Source: Halalkalirubrum salinum (GTDB taxonomy: Archaea > Halobacteriota > Halobacteria > Halobacteriales > Haloferacaceae). From it: a DNA stretch of 64,000 nucleotides. The DNA is taken from contig NZ_SRSG01000059.1 of NCBI RefSeq assembly GCF_005543295.1, forward strand, positions 137,247 through 201,246, in the 5' to 3' direction. Made by a program: the position numbers and the translations under genes. Positions 19,052-26,759 of the stretch are shown one piece after another. Below the pieces are notes generated by a model. That model ran no database searches. It had not been told where the DNA came from and worked only from the letters and a program-made list of their open reading frames with translations. The first letter of the stretch is position 1. Every line of letters begins with the position of its first letter.

Positions 19052-20056
19052 ATGTCGATCGCCCCAAAATCAGGAGCCATGGACGACCACGGTATCCCGT
19101 CGGCGCTTGCTTCTGCAGTCAACACCGCGATCGAGCAGTGTCTAGACCTCTCGACTGACGAGTCGTGTTTGATCGTGACCGATGACGCCCGGGAGACGAT
19201 CGGGACTGCACTCTACGCGGCTGCGGCCGACGTGACAGACGACGTGTCGATTATGCAGTATCCCCCGGGAGCACAACACGGTGAGGAGCCGCCAGCTGCC
19301 GTCGCCGCGGCGATGACCGCGGTCGATGCTTTTCTCGCACCGACGACAAAGAGTCTCAGCCACACCCGCGCTCGCGGGAACGCAACCGACGCAGGGGCTC
19401 GTGGATCGACCCTCCCTGGAATTACTGAGGCGGTGTTCACAACCGGGCTGGACGCTGACTACGAGGCGATCGCCGCCGAGTGTGCTGACCTCCTTGCGAC
19501 GATCGGCGACGCCTCCGAGATCAGGGTGACGTCTCCGCAGGGCACCGATATCACGTTCGAGCCGGGCGATCGCGAGTGGCTCTCTGACACTGGATTAGTT
19601 CACGAGCCCGGTGACTTCTCGAACCTCCCGGCCGGCGAGGTCTTCATTAGCCCCGAAACAGCGACGGGCCGCTATGTCGTCGACGGGACGATGATGCCCT
19701 ACGGCCGGCTCGATCCTGACCAGACGCTGTCGTTCGAGGTCGAAGACGGCTACGTGACCGAGGTGTCCGACGACGAGGTTCGATCACAGATCGAAACCGC
19801 CGCCGAGACGGTCGGTCGGGACGCGTACAACCTCGCTGAGTTGGGAATCGGGACCAACGTCGGTGTGACCGACCTCGTCGGGTCTGTGTTACTTGACGAG
19901 AAAGCCGCCGGTACCGTGCACATCGCGATCGGCGATGACGCTGGGATCGGCGGCGACACCGACGCCCCGCTGCACCTCGACGGCATTTTGACTGACCCGA
20001 CGGTGTACGCCGACGGGGAGCCGATCGAGCTACCGTCACCGTCGCCAGCAGAATAA
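19052..20056 (+). CDS. Aminopeptidase-like protein (M29 / leucyl aminopeptidase-related)
   Basis: 334 residues. GGAG at 19041-19044, 7 nt before this ATG, supports the start; another ATG lies at 19079. The architecture fits the M29-type fold: an N-terminal alpha/beta domain and a C-terminal half with GDFSNLPAGEVFISPET, VDGTMMPYG, NLAELGIGTN and a late GTVHIAIGDD metal-site-like segment. The E-N-P-A-G/E-V-F metal motif of M29 is recognisable as NLPAGEVFISP. Identification as a peptidase is by motif only. The stop codon lies inside the first copy of a 34-bp tandem repeat. Confidence 0.78.
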   Translation: MSIAPKSGAMDDHGIPSALASAVNTAIEQCLDLSTDESCLIVTDDARETIGTALYAAAADVTDDVSIMQYPPGAQHGEEPPAAVAAAMTAVDAFLAPTTKSLSHTRARGNATDAGARGSTLPGITEAVFTTGLDADYEAIAAECADLLATIGDASEIRVTSPQGTDITFEPGDREWLSDTGLVHEPGDFSNLPAGEVFISPETATGRYVVDGTMMPYGRLDPDQTLSFEVEDGYVTEVSDDEVRSQIETAAETVGRDAYNLAELGIGTNVGVTDLVGSVLLDEKAAGTVHIAIGDDAGIGGDTDAPLHLDGILTDPTVYADGEPIELPSPSPAE

Positions 20057-20143
20057 CCAGCTCGCCACCGTGACACCAAGACACAGATAACCAGCTCGCC
20101 ACCGTGACACCAAGACACAGATAATCAGCTCGCCACCGAGACA
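20053..20143. repeat. 34-bp tandem repeat, two and a half copies
   Basis: Copies begin at 20053, 20087 and 20121. The first two are identical over 34 bp; the third diverges after about 20 bp. The first copy contains the TAA stop of the preceding gene. There are no spacers, so it is not a CRISPR. Nothing else is visible between 20057 and 20204. Confidence 0.92.
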
Positions 20144-20204
20144 ACGGCACGCACAGAGTCCGCACAAGCGCGCTTTTTTACGCGTTCGCCGGATAGACGG
20201 CCGC

Positions 20205-20861
20205 ATGAGCGAGATTCACGCCGGCGATCGGATTACCGTCGCCTGTCCGGCCTGTTCGCCGGACGAACCTGTTATCCACGAGGTCCTCAAACCGGGTGGG
20301 ACAGTGACTGTCAGGTGTATTGACTGCCACCACGTCCACAAGACACAGATCGAGACCACGGCCGACATCGAGGTTGCCGTCGTCGTCTCTCAGGGCGAGG
20401 AGTCATTTCACACGCAACTTGAGGCCGATCCGGACGAGACGATCGAGGCCGGCGACGAGTTCATTGTCGATACCGATGAGGCGATCCACCAGGTTCGGGT
20501 GACGTCGATCGAGATCGGCGACGATCGCCGGACGGAGCACGCGACAATGAGCGAGGTCAACACCGTGTGGACTCGCGTGGTCGACAACGTGAGTGTCAAC
20601 GTGACGCTGCACCCAAAAGACGGCAACCGAGATCAAACACGGAGTCTCACGATCCAGGTGCCTGGTGACTACGAGTTCCGTATCGGCGAGACCGAGTCCT
20701 TCGGCGAGGAGGAGTTCGAAATTGAGGGAATCTACGTCCGAAGAGAGGTTGAGGGATACCGATTTGACAAACTCGATCACGAGGGTGATATGGTGTTTGC
20801 GAAAGACATCAAACGGATCTACGCGCGCGACGAGACGACAACCGCGTGGTCCGCGTGGTAG
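20205..20861 (+). CDS. HVO_0476-family zinc-finger protein
   Basis: 218 residues. The N-terminal zinc-ribbon-like domain has CPACSPDEPVIHEV with CxxC at about residues 14-17, and a second cysteine pair with histidines, CIDCHHVH, at about 38-45. The remainder is a conserved beta-rich domain ending in VFAKDIKRIYARDE. I recognise it as the archaeal HVO_0476 family; its function is not established, and the ribbon suggests RNA, DNA or ribosome association. It is followed 74 bp later by the isoaspartyl methyltransferase gene on the same strand. Confidence 0.85.
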   Translation: MSEIHAGDRITVACPACSPDEPVIHEVLKPGGTVTVRCIDCHHVHKTQIETTADIEVAVVVSQGEESFHTQLEADPDETIEAGDEFIVDTDEAIHQVRVTSIEIGDDRRTEHATMSEVNTVWTRVVDNVSVNVTLHPKDGNRDQTRSLTIQVPGDYEFRIGETESFGEEEFEIEGIYVRREVEGYRFDKLDHEGDMVFAKDIKRIYARDETTTAWSAW

Positions 20862-20935
20862 CGACGGATACGGTACCACGTCGCGGGGCGCTCGGGAGCG
20901 TGCAGTTGATTAGCCTCGATCGCTGAGTGCCTCCA

Positions 20936-21688
20936 ATGGATCGTTCGACCCTCCGGGAGGACATGATCGACAGCCTCGAATACGGGCTGGAGCAACCGCT
21001 CTCGGGTGCGGTGTTGACCGCGCTTCGATCGGTCCCCCGTGAGGCGTTCGTCCCTGAGTCGCCGTACCAAAACCGCAGCAGCGAGGTTGCGGGTACCCGC
21101 GTGCTCGCCCCCGGAACGGTTGCGGCGCTGTTCGAACCGCTGTCGCTGACGCAGGGCTGTTCGGTCCTCATCGTCGGTGCAGGCGTGGGGTACACCGCCG
21201 CAATCGCCGCCGAACTGGCCGGCGAAACCGCTGTCCACGCGATCGACATAGATCGATCGCTCGTCCACCGCGCGCGAACGAACCTCGCAGACGCCGGCTA
21301 CGATGGCGTCCTCGTCGATCGAGCGGACGGGGCGAACGGACTCGCCCACTACGCGCCGTTCGATCGCATCCTGATCGAGGCGGCGGTGGTCCGTCCCCCG
21401 ACCGCGCTCCAATCGCAACTGGCTCCCGGCGGACGGATCGTGTTTCCGAAGGGGACTGGTGCCGGCGAGCAGCCGATCGTCGCGATGGAGGCCAATGCTG
21501 ACGGCAGCCTCCGATCTGTTGGGGAGTTTGCCACCGGACAGTTCCGACCACTGCTCGCCGCGAGCGAACGATCGAAGAGCCGCCCACGAAATCGGATGCA
21601 CCGCGAAGACGCTGAGTTTGCCGAACAGGGCTATTTTGCAAAACACGGCTGGGAACACGAGTGGATCGACTGGGACGATCGGCTGTAA
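20936..21688 (+). CDS. pcm: Protein-L-isoaspartate O-methyltransferase family
   Basis: 250 residues from the ATG at 20936 (a GTG lies 9 bp upstream). MIDSLEYGLEQPLSGAVLTALRSVPREAFVP is the family's substrate-binding start. The SAM motif I is VLIVGAGVGYTAAIAAELAG, followed by VHAIDIDRSLVHRAR, FDRILIEAAVVRPP and LAPGGRIVFP. The usual GTxxSQP motif that precedes the SAM site is replaced by GTRVLAPGTVAALF, so repair activity on isoaspartate is less certain than the fold. The C-terminal 60 residues are longer than in bacterial PCM, as in haloarchaeal relatives. Confidence 0.85.
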   Translation: MDRSTLREDMIDSLEYGLEQPLSGAVLTALRSVPREAFVPESPYQNRSSEVAGTRVLAPGTVAALFEPLSLTQGCSVLIVGAGVGYTAAIAAELAGETAVHAIDIDRSLVHRARTNLADAGYDGVLVDRADGANGLAHYAPFDRILIEAAVVRPPTALQSQLAPGGRIVFPKGTGAGEQPIVAMEANADGSLRSVGEFATGQFRPLLAASERSKSRPRNRMHREDAEFAEQGYFAKHGWEHEWIDWDDRL

Positions 21689-21709
21689 CCGGCCGATCAA
21701 AGCAGTTAG

Positions 21710-22003
21710 ATGCCCACAACGCGTATGTTTGCTGTGTCCGAACGTCAAGGATCTGTCGGGGCCGAGGAGGGTGTCAGGGCAGACCCTGAACCTAAACCTG
21801 AATCTGAGATGGAGAGCGACGGAGAGGGGAATGAGTCGATCGATCCTGAGTCGATCGACCTCGAGGAGCTGTCGATCAAAGAGCGGATCGTGCTCGCGAC
21901 CATTCAGCGCCCGACAACGGCGTTTGTGTTGGTGTTGTTGCTGTTGATCGCGTTCACGTTTTTGATCGCGTTTTTGATGTACGTGGCGTTCGCCGTGACG
22001 TGA
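21710..22003 (+). CDS. Small single-pass membrane protein, function unknown
   Basis: 97 residues. The N-terminal 60 are acidic and disordered-looking (EEGVRADPEPKPESEMESDGEGNESID). A short amphipathic stretch LEELSIKERIVLATIQRPTT and one transmembrane helix (about residues 71-96) close the protein. It follows pcm by 21 bp on the same strand and may be co-transcribed. A start at the ATG at 21725 is also possible. I recognise no family. Confidence 0.62.
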   Translation: MPTTRMFAVSERQGSVGAEEGVRADPEPKPESEMESDGEGNESIDPESIDLEELSIKERIVLATIQRPTTAFVLVLLLLIAFTFLIAFLMYVAFAVT

Positions 22004-22016
22004 CAGATGGTCCCAG

Positions 22017-22523
22017 CTACGCGTCGTTGGGATGAGTCAATTCGTAATCGCTCGCCCAATTGATTGCGGGGTGGTCGATCTTCTGAATAGTTGCCTCCTC
22101 GATCGGAATCCAATACAGTGTCTCTGTCGGTGGATACCGAACCAGAAACACGTCGATACGACCGGTATATGGCTTTTCGTGGTAGTCTCCGTTCTTAGTG
22201 GTCTGTGAGTGGGTATTGAATCTGATAGTGTGTTCTTTGTTTTGCCAGGCGGTCTTGCACTGAACTCGGTATAATTGGTCGCCATCGTCAGCGATCAGGT
22301 CGTACGGATCGTTATCACCGAAAGGGACTGATACGCTGTATCCTAGTTCGATCAACGTGGTGAGTGCTTTGGCTTCAGTCTCATCGCCAACATCTTTGCT
22401 GTTTCCAGTCGACGGGAGCGTCGTCACGGTAAATTCATGCAGGGCCCAATCAGTCAAAAATCGATCTCTTGGCTGCGTTCGACAATGCTTGATATAAAAT
22501 TGCATGAATTGATGAAGCGCCAT
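22017..22523 (-). CDS. PD-(D/E)XK nuclease-fold protein (group I intron-associated endonuclease type, PDDEXK_5-like)
   Basis: Up to 168 residues. The recognisable domain begins HEFTVTTLPSTGNSKDVGDETEAKALTTLIELGYSVSVPFGDNDPYDL and continues DGDQLYRVQCKTAW, then TIRFNTHSQTTKNGDYHEKPYTGRIDVFLVRYP. The catalytic triad is visible as E of GDETEA, D of PYDL and the QxK form of the last motif (VQCK). No standard start stands directly before HEFTV, where the codon is CTG. The available ATG at 22521-22523 lies within a 27-bp direct repeat and encodes MALHQF, resembling the later ALHEF, so the 5' end appears rearranged. The substrate is unknown; this family occurs in small haloarchaeal islands. Confidence 0.72.
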   Translation of the reverse strand: MALHQFMQFYIKHCRTQPRDRFLTDWALHEFTVTTLPSTGNSKDVGDETEAKALTTLIELGYSVSVPFGDNDPYDLIADDGDQLYRVQCKTAWQNKEHTIRFNTHSQTTKNGDYHEKPYTGRIDVFLVRYPPTETLYWIPIEEATIQKIDHPAINWASDYELTHPNDA

Positions 22524-22563
22524 ATCCGTATTCCTGGGCTGCGTTCGACAATGCTTGATATAA
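22471..22563. repeat. 27-bp direct repeat at the 5' end of the nuclease gene
   Basis: Positions 22471-22497 and 22537-22563 are identical (starting GGCTGCGTTCGACAATGCTT) and are separated by 39 bp. The copies flank the only ATG codons of the nuclease frame. They suggest a local tandem duplication or an insertion/excision footprint next to the tRNA-Asp genes. Confidence 0.85.
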
Positions 22564-22578
22564 TATGTTCGAGACGAA

Positions 22579-22625
22579 ATTTGAACCTCGGTCGCTCGGC
22601 TTGCGCCTCGCTCCCTGGTTCAAAT
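22579..22625. repeat. T-arm-like inverted repeat downstream of the tRNA-Asp pair
   Basis: ATTTGAACC at 22579-22587 and GGTTCAAAT at 22617-22625 are perfect inverted arms around a GC-rich 29-bp centre. GGTTCAAAT is the T-arm sequence of haloarchaeal tRNAs. No complete tRNA can be folded here. Such sequences are commonly left beside tRNA genes by integration events, so I read it as an attachment-site remnant. Confidence 0.5.
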
Positions 22626-22703
22626 CCCTTAGAAACCGATTTCCGATCACAGGATACTCACGGTCAGCGTGCTGACCGCTCGTGTGAGTGGAGATCGGAA
22701 AAA

Positions 22704-22776
22704 CGCCCGAGGCGGGATTTGAACCCGCGTCACAACCGTGACAGGGTTGTATGATGGGCCACTACACCACCCGGGC
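22704..22776 (-). tRNA. tRNA-Asp (GTC), copy 2 in transcription order
   Basis: The 73-nt minus-strand sequence starts GCCCGGGTGGTGTAGTGG. The acceptor arms pair over 7 bp (GCCCGGG with CTCGGGC), the anticodon loop is CTGTCAC (anticodon GTC), the T arm is GCGGGTTCAAATCCCGC and the discriminator is G. CCA is not encoded. It is identical to the copy at 22788-22860. Confidence 0.97.
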
Positions 22777-22787
22777 AATAAAGACAG

Positions 22788-22860
22788 CGCCCGAGGCGGG
22801 ATTTGAACCCGCGTCACAACCGTGACAGGGTTGTATGATGGGCCACTACACCACCCGGGC
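22788..22860 (-). tRNA. tRNA-Asp (GTC), copy 1 in transcription order
   Basis: Identical in all 73 nt to the tRNA-Asp at 22704-22776, with anticodon GTC in the loop CTGTCAC. The copies are 11 bp apart and probably processed from one precursor. A tandem pair fits the high aspartate demand of an acidic halophile proteome. Confidence 0.97.
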
Positions 22861-22953
22861 ACGCTGTCTTATCGCATCCTATCGTATCCGGGAGGTACAA
22901 ATAAGGCTTACCATCCGACGGCAGCGTGCGGATCGCTCCCGACCCAGCCGTTC

Positions 22954-22973
22954 GCAAAGGTTTTTATTAACTC
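22954..22973 (+). promoter_or_regulatory. Promoter of the RNA polymerase operon (BRE + TATA)
   Basis: A purine-rich BRE-like GCAAAGG (22954-22960) is followed by TTTTTATTAA (22961-22970), the clearest TATA element between the divergent tRNA-Asp genes and rpoH. The start of transcription would fall near 22990, giving a leader of about 130 nt. A weaker AT-rich element (GATTAAATGG, about 23044-23053) could be a second promoter inside the leader. Confidence 0.6.
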
Positions 22974-22987
22974 TCCACGTGAGTACA

Positions 22988-23090
22988 GCTATCACGATCG
23001 CACCGTGGTCCGAGAGCGCCGCTGCCCAGCGACGCTTGACAAAGATTAAATGGACGGGTCCAATAGGGACCTGTAGTATCTCGTGATAGC
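22988..23090 (+). promoter_or_regulatory. Candidate structured leader: 10-bp inverted repeat framing the rpo 5' UTR
   Basis: GCTATCACGA at 22988-22997 and TCGTGATAGC at 23081-23090 are perfect reverse complements. The first arm coincides with the predicted transcript start and the second lies 28 bp before the rpoH ATG. Between them is a smaller GGTCC-AATAG-GGACC hairpin (about 23057-23071). As RNA the arms could close an approximately 103-nt domain at the extreme 5' end of the polymerase mRNA. Confidence 0.45.
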
Positions 23091-23117
23091 CGTTTCTTCC
23101 CCCAGCCAAACGCACTC

Positions 23118-23348
23118 ATGGTAGACGTAAGCCAACACGAACTAGTACCGGAACACATCCTGCTCGACGATGACTCGGAAGTCGAGGAGGTGCTCGAGGA
23201 GTACAACATCAAACGAACCGATCTCCCGAAGATCAAACGCAACGATCCGGCGCTGCCCGACGAGGCCGAACCGGGCGATGTGATCAAGATCGTTCGGGAC
23301 TCACGAACCACCGACACCGCGATCGTCTATCGGTTGGTGGTACGATGA
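23118..23348 (+). CDS. rpoH: DNA-directed RNA polymerase subunit H (Rpo5)
   Basis: 76 residues. [40 protein letters not shown] and [23 protein letters not shown] are the conserved body of archaeal RpoH, homologous to the C-terminal domain of eukaryotic RPB5. It is the first gene of the polymerase operon; its TGA overlaps the rpoB2 ATG (ATGA), so translation is coupled. Confidence 0.97.
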   Translation: MVDVSQHELVPEHILLDDDSEVEEVLEEYNIKRTDLPKIKRNDPALPDEAEPGDVIKIVRDSRTTDTAIVYRLVVR

Positions 23349-24913
23349 ACCGACAGGATCGCCGCGTCGTCTCCCGAGAGTTCTTCTCGGACGATCGGCT
23401 CGCCGAACACCACTTCCGCTCGTTCAACAACTTCCTGAACCGCGGCATGCAGGAGGTCGTCGACGAGAAAGCGACGATCGACACCGATATCGGCGACAAA
23501 GAGGGCCAAGAGCCCGTCTACGTCGAACTCGGCGACGTCAGAATCCTGACGCCCCGGGTCCGAGAGGCCGACGGCTCCGAAGAACTCCTGTACCCACAGG
23601 AGGCCCGCCTGCGCAACATCACCTACGCTGCGCCGGTGTTCATGGAGATGTCGATTATCCGCGGCGGCGAAGAGGAACCCGAGACCGTCGTCGACTCGAC
23701 GGAGACCAAGGTCGGCCGGATGCCGATCATGGTCGGCTCGGACAACTGTAACATCACCGGTTTCTCGGACGAAGAGCTGATCGAGATCGGCGAAGATCCC
23801 GTCGATCCCGGCGGCTACTTCATCGTCAACGGCTCCGAGCGGGTGTTGATGACGAGCGAGGACCTCGCACCGAACAAGATTCTCGCGGAGTACGACACGA
23901 AGTACGGCGACGAGATTCAGGTCGCCAAAACGTTCAGCCAGCGCCGCGGCTACCGCGCGCTGGTGCTTTGCGAGCGGAACCGAAGCGGGCTGCTTGAGGT
24001 CTCGTTCCCCTCGGTCTCCGGCAGTGTCGACTTCGTCACGCTCGTTCGCGCGCTCGGGCTCGAATCCGACGAGGAGATCGTCCACCGGGTTTCGGACGAC
24101 CCCGAGATCGTGAAGTTCATGCTGGAGAACCTAGAGGAGGCCGACGTCCAGACCGAAGAGGAGGCGATCGAGAAACTCGGCAAGCGCGTCGCCTCCGGAC
24201 AGGGCAAAAACTACCAGCTCAAGCGGGCAAACTACGTGATCGATCGGTACCTCCTGCCACACCTCCACGAAGAGGGTGTCGAAGAGGAAGACGTCCGGAT
24301 CAACAAGTCGTTTTACCTCTGTCGGATGGCCGAGGCGTGTTTCGAACTCGCGCTCAACCGCCGCGAATCCGACGACAAGGACCACTACGCGAACAAGCGC
24401 CTGAAGGTCTCCGGCGATCTCATGAAGGACCTGTTCCGGACGGCGCTGAACAAGCTCTCTCGGGACGTCAAATACCAGCTCGAACGAGCAACGATGCGGA
24501 ACCGTCAGCTGACGGTCAATACGGTTGTACGTTCGGACGTGCTGACAGAGCGGCTCGAACATCCGATCGCGACGGGCAACTGGGTCGGCGGCCGCTCTGG
24601 AGTCTCTCAGCTGGTCGATCGAACAGACTACATGGGCGTACTGAGCCACCTTCGGCGGCTGCGATCGCCACTGTCGCGATCGCAACCGCACTTTGAGGCG
24701 CGTGACCTGCACGCGACACAGTGGGGTCGGATCTGTCCATCTGAGACGCCCGAAGGACCGAACTGTGGACTGGTGAAGAACTTCGCGCAGGCGATGGAAC
24801 TGAGCCAGAATATCGAGGACGAACAGGCGCTCAAACGAGAGCTCGCGTCGATGGGTGTCGAGGGGATTCCCGGCATCGAAGGCGTGAACCGAACGACACC
24901 GGCGGACGACTAA
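23345..24913 (+). CDS. rpoB2: RNA polymerase subunit B'' (Rpo2N)
   Basis: 522 residues, the N-terminal half of the beta-type subunit. Conserved stretches include RFEIDTDIG-like [11 protein letters not shown] at the start, [50 protein letters not shown] and, at the end, [31 protein letters not shown], which forms part of the fork/rifampicin-type region. The B''/B' split is characteristic of haloarchaea and some methanogens. It overlaps rpoH by 4 bp and is 3 bp from rpoB1. Confidence 0.97.
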   Translation: MNRQDRRVVSREFFSDDRLAEHHFRSFNNFLNRGMQEVVDEKATIDTDIGDKEGQEPVYVELGDVRILTPRVREADGSEELLYPQEARLRNITYAAPVFMEMSIIRGGEEEPETVVDSTETKVGRMPIMVGSDNCNITGFSDEELIEIGEDPVDPGGYFIVNGSERVLMTSEDLAPNKILAEYDTKYGDEIQVAKTFSQRRGYRALVLCERNRSGLLEVSFPSVSGSVDFVTLVRALGLESDEEIVHRVSDDPEIVKFMLENLEEADVQTEEEAIEKLGKRVASGQGKNYQLKRANYVIDRYLLPHLHEEGVEEEDVRINKSFYLCRMAEACFELALNRRESDDKDHYANKRLKVSGDLMKDLFRTALNKLSRDVKYQLERATMRNRQLTVNTVVRSDVLTERLEHPIATGNWVGGRSGVSQLVDRTDYMGVLSHLRRLRSPLSRSQPHFEARDLHATQWGRICPSETPEGPNCGLVKNFAQAMELSQNIEDEQALKRELASMGVEGIPGIEGVNRTTPADD

Positions 24914-24916
24914 CAC

Positions 24917-26743
24917 ATGGCGCAAGCACGAGAAGCGAAAGTATACGTTAACGGTAGCTTGGTTGGGACACACCCTGACCCCGAACAGCTCGCAAACCAG
25001 ATTCGAGAGGCCCGACGGCGCGGAGACGTCTCCGAGATGGTCAACGTCTCAGTGAAAGAGCGCACCCGTGAGGTCATTGTCAACGCTGACGCGGGGCGGG
25101 CACGTCGCCCGCTGATCGTCGTCGAGAACGGCGAGCCGCTCCTCGGCGACGAGGAGATCGCAGCGGTCGAGGCCGACGAACTGTCGTTCGAGGATCTCGT
25201 CGATCGCGGCTATGTCGAGTTCATCGACGCCGAAGAAGAAGAGGACATCTACGTAGGCGTCGACGAGGACGAACTCACCGACGACCACACGCACCTCGAG
25301 ATTGACCCACAGCTGATCTTCGGGATCGGCGCAGGGATGATTCCATACCCCGAGCACAACGCCTCGCCGCGGATTACGATGGGTGCAGGGATGATGAAGC
25401 AGTCACTCGGGCTGCCGTCGGCAAACTACCGGATCCGTCCGGATACCCGTCAGCATCTCATGCACTACCCGCAGCTGGCGATGGTCAAAACGCAGACGAC
25501 AGAACAGATCAACTTCGACGAGCGCCCGGCCGCACAGAACTTTACCGTCGCAGTCATGTCCTACGAGGGGTTCAACATCGAGGATGCGCTCGTCATGAAC
25601 AAAGGCTCCGTGGAGCGTGCGCTCGCGCGATCGCACTTCTTCCGAACCTACGAGGGCGAAGAACGACGCTATCCGGGCGGTCAGGAAGACCGATTCGAGA
25701 TCCCGGATCAAGACGTTCGCGGCGCGCGCGGCGAAGACGCGTACACGCATCTCGATGAAGATGGGCTCGTAAACCCCGAGACGGTCGTTGACGAGAACTC
25801 CGTGCTGCTCGGAAAGACGAGTCCGCCGCGGTTCCTCGAAGAACCAGACGACATGGGCGGGCTCTCTCCGCAGAAGCGCCGGGAGACGTCCGTGACGATG
25901 CGATCGGGCGAAGACGGCGTCGTCGACACAGTGACGCTCATGGAGGGCGAGGACGGTTCGAAGCTCTCGAAAGTGAAGGTCCGCGACGAGCGGATTCCAG
26001 AGCTGGGCGACAAGTTCGCGTCCCGACACGGTCAAAAGGGCGTTGTCGGTCACCTTGCACCACAGGAGGACATGCCGTTTACCGAAGACGGCGTCGTTCC
26101 CGACTTGGTCATCAATCCCCACGCCCTGCCGTCGCGGATGACGGTCGGCCACGTGTTGGAGATGCTCGGTGGGAAGGTCGGCGCACTCGAAGGTCGGCGT
26201 GTCGACGGGACGCCGTTCCAGGGCGAAAACGAGGATGAGCTTCGCGGCGCACTCGAAGAACACGGGTACAAATCCTCTGGCAAGGAGATCATGTACTCGG
26301 GTGTGACCGGCGAGAAGATCGAGGCCGAGATTTTTGTGGGGATCATTTTCTACCACAAGCTGTACCACATGGTCTCGAACAAGCTCCACGCGCGATCGCG
26401 CGGGCCGGTGCAGGTCCTGACGCGACAGCCGACCGAAGGCCGAGCCCGCGAGGGTGGCCTCCGTGTGGGCGAGATGGAGCGGGAGGTGTTGATCGGCCAC
26501 GGTGCGGCGATGGCGCTGAAAGAGCGGCTGCTGGACTCCTCTGACCGCGAGGAAGTGTACATCTCTGCAGATACTGGTATGGTCGCCGTCGAGGACAGAG
26601 AGCAGCGCCGGATCTACGACCCCGTGACCGGCGACGAGGACAACATCCACAAGATCGAGGTCAGCTACGCGTTCAAGCTGCTGTTGGACGAGATGAAGGC
26701 ACTCGGGATTCGACCGACACTCGAACTCGTGGACGCGGTCTAA
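24917..26743 (+). CDS. rpoB1: RNA polymerase subunit B' (Rpo2C)
   Basis: 608 residues, the C-terminal half of the second-largest subunit. Signatures are [26 protein letters not shown], the nucleotide-contacting [43 protein letters not shown], and the C-terminal anchor and clamp region [29 protein letters not shown]. Together with B'' it forms the catalytic cleft. It starts 3 bp after rpoB2. Confidence 0.98.
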   Translation: MAQAREAKVYVNGSLVGTHPDPEQLANQIREARRRGDVSEMVNVSVKERTREVIVNADAGRARRPLIVVENGEPLLGDEEIAAVEADELSFEDLVDRGYVEFIDAEEEEDIYVGVDEDELTDDHTHLEIDPQLIFGIGAGMIPYPEHNASPRITMGAGMMKQSLGLPSANYRIRPDTRQHLMHYPQLAMVKTQTTEQINFDERPAAQNFTVAVMSYEGFNIEDALVMNKGSVERALARSHFFRTYEGEERRYPGGQEDRFEIPDQDVRGARGEDAYTHLDEDGLVNPETVVDENSVLLGKTSPPRFLEEPDDMGGLSPQKRRETSVTMRSGEDGVVDTVTLMEGEDGSKLSKVKVRDERIPELGDKFASRHGQKGVVGHLAPQEDMPFTEDGVVPDLVINPHALPSRMTVGHVLEMLGGKVGALEGRRVDGTPFQGENEDELRGALEEHGYKSSGKEIMYSGVTGEKIEAEIFVGIIFYHKLYHMVSNKLHARSRGPVQVLTRQPTEGRAREGGLRVGEMEREVLIGHGAAMALKERLLDSSDREEVYISADTGMVAVEDREQRRIYDPVTGDEDNIHKIEVSYAFKLLLDEMKALGIRPTLELVDAV

Positions 26744-26759
26744 CTGGAGGAACCCACAT

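Noticed and set aside
20053-20143. CRISPR array
   Set aside because: Repeat units follow each other directly without unique spacers, and no cas genes are present. The same applies to the 30-bp array at 5348-5437.
20819-21748. Long open frame antisense to the isoaspartyl methyltransferase gene
   Set aside because: Composition is Arg/His-rich and basic, unlike the acidic proteome. Long antisense frames of this kind (also 25403-26851 and 12483-13517) are usual opposite high-GC genes.
22579-22625. A third tRNA gene
   Set aside because: Only T-arm-like sequences occur, in inverted orientation; no acceptor or anticodon stem can be formed.
22450-22650. A small protein with an internal repeat (NILYQALSNAA twice) antisense-frame to the nuclease start
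   Set aside because: The repetition is fully explained by the 27-bp DNA repeat, and the frame is closed just past it; nothing suggests translation.
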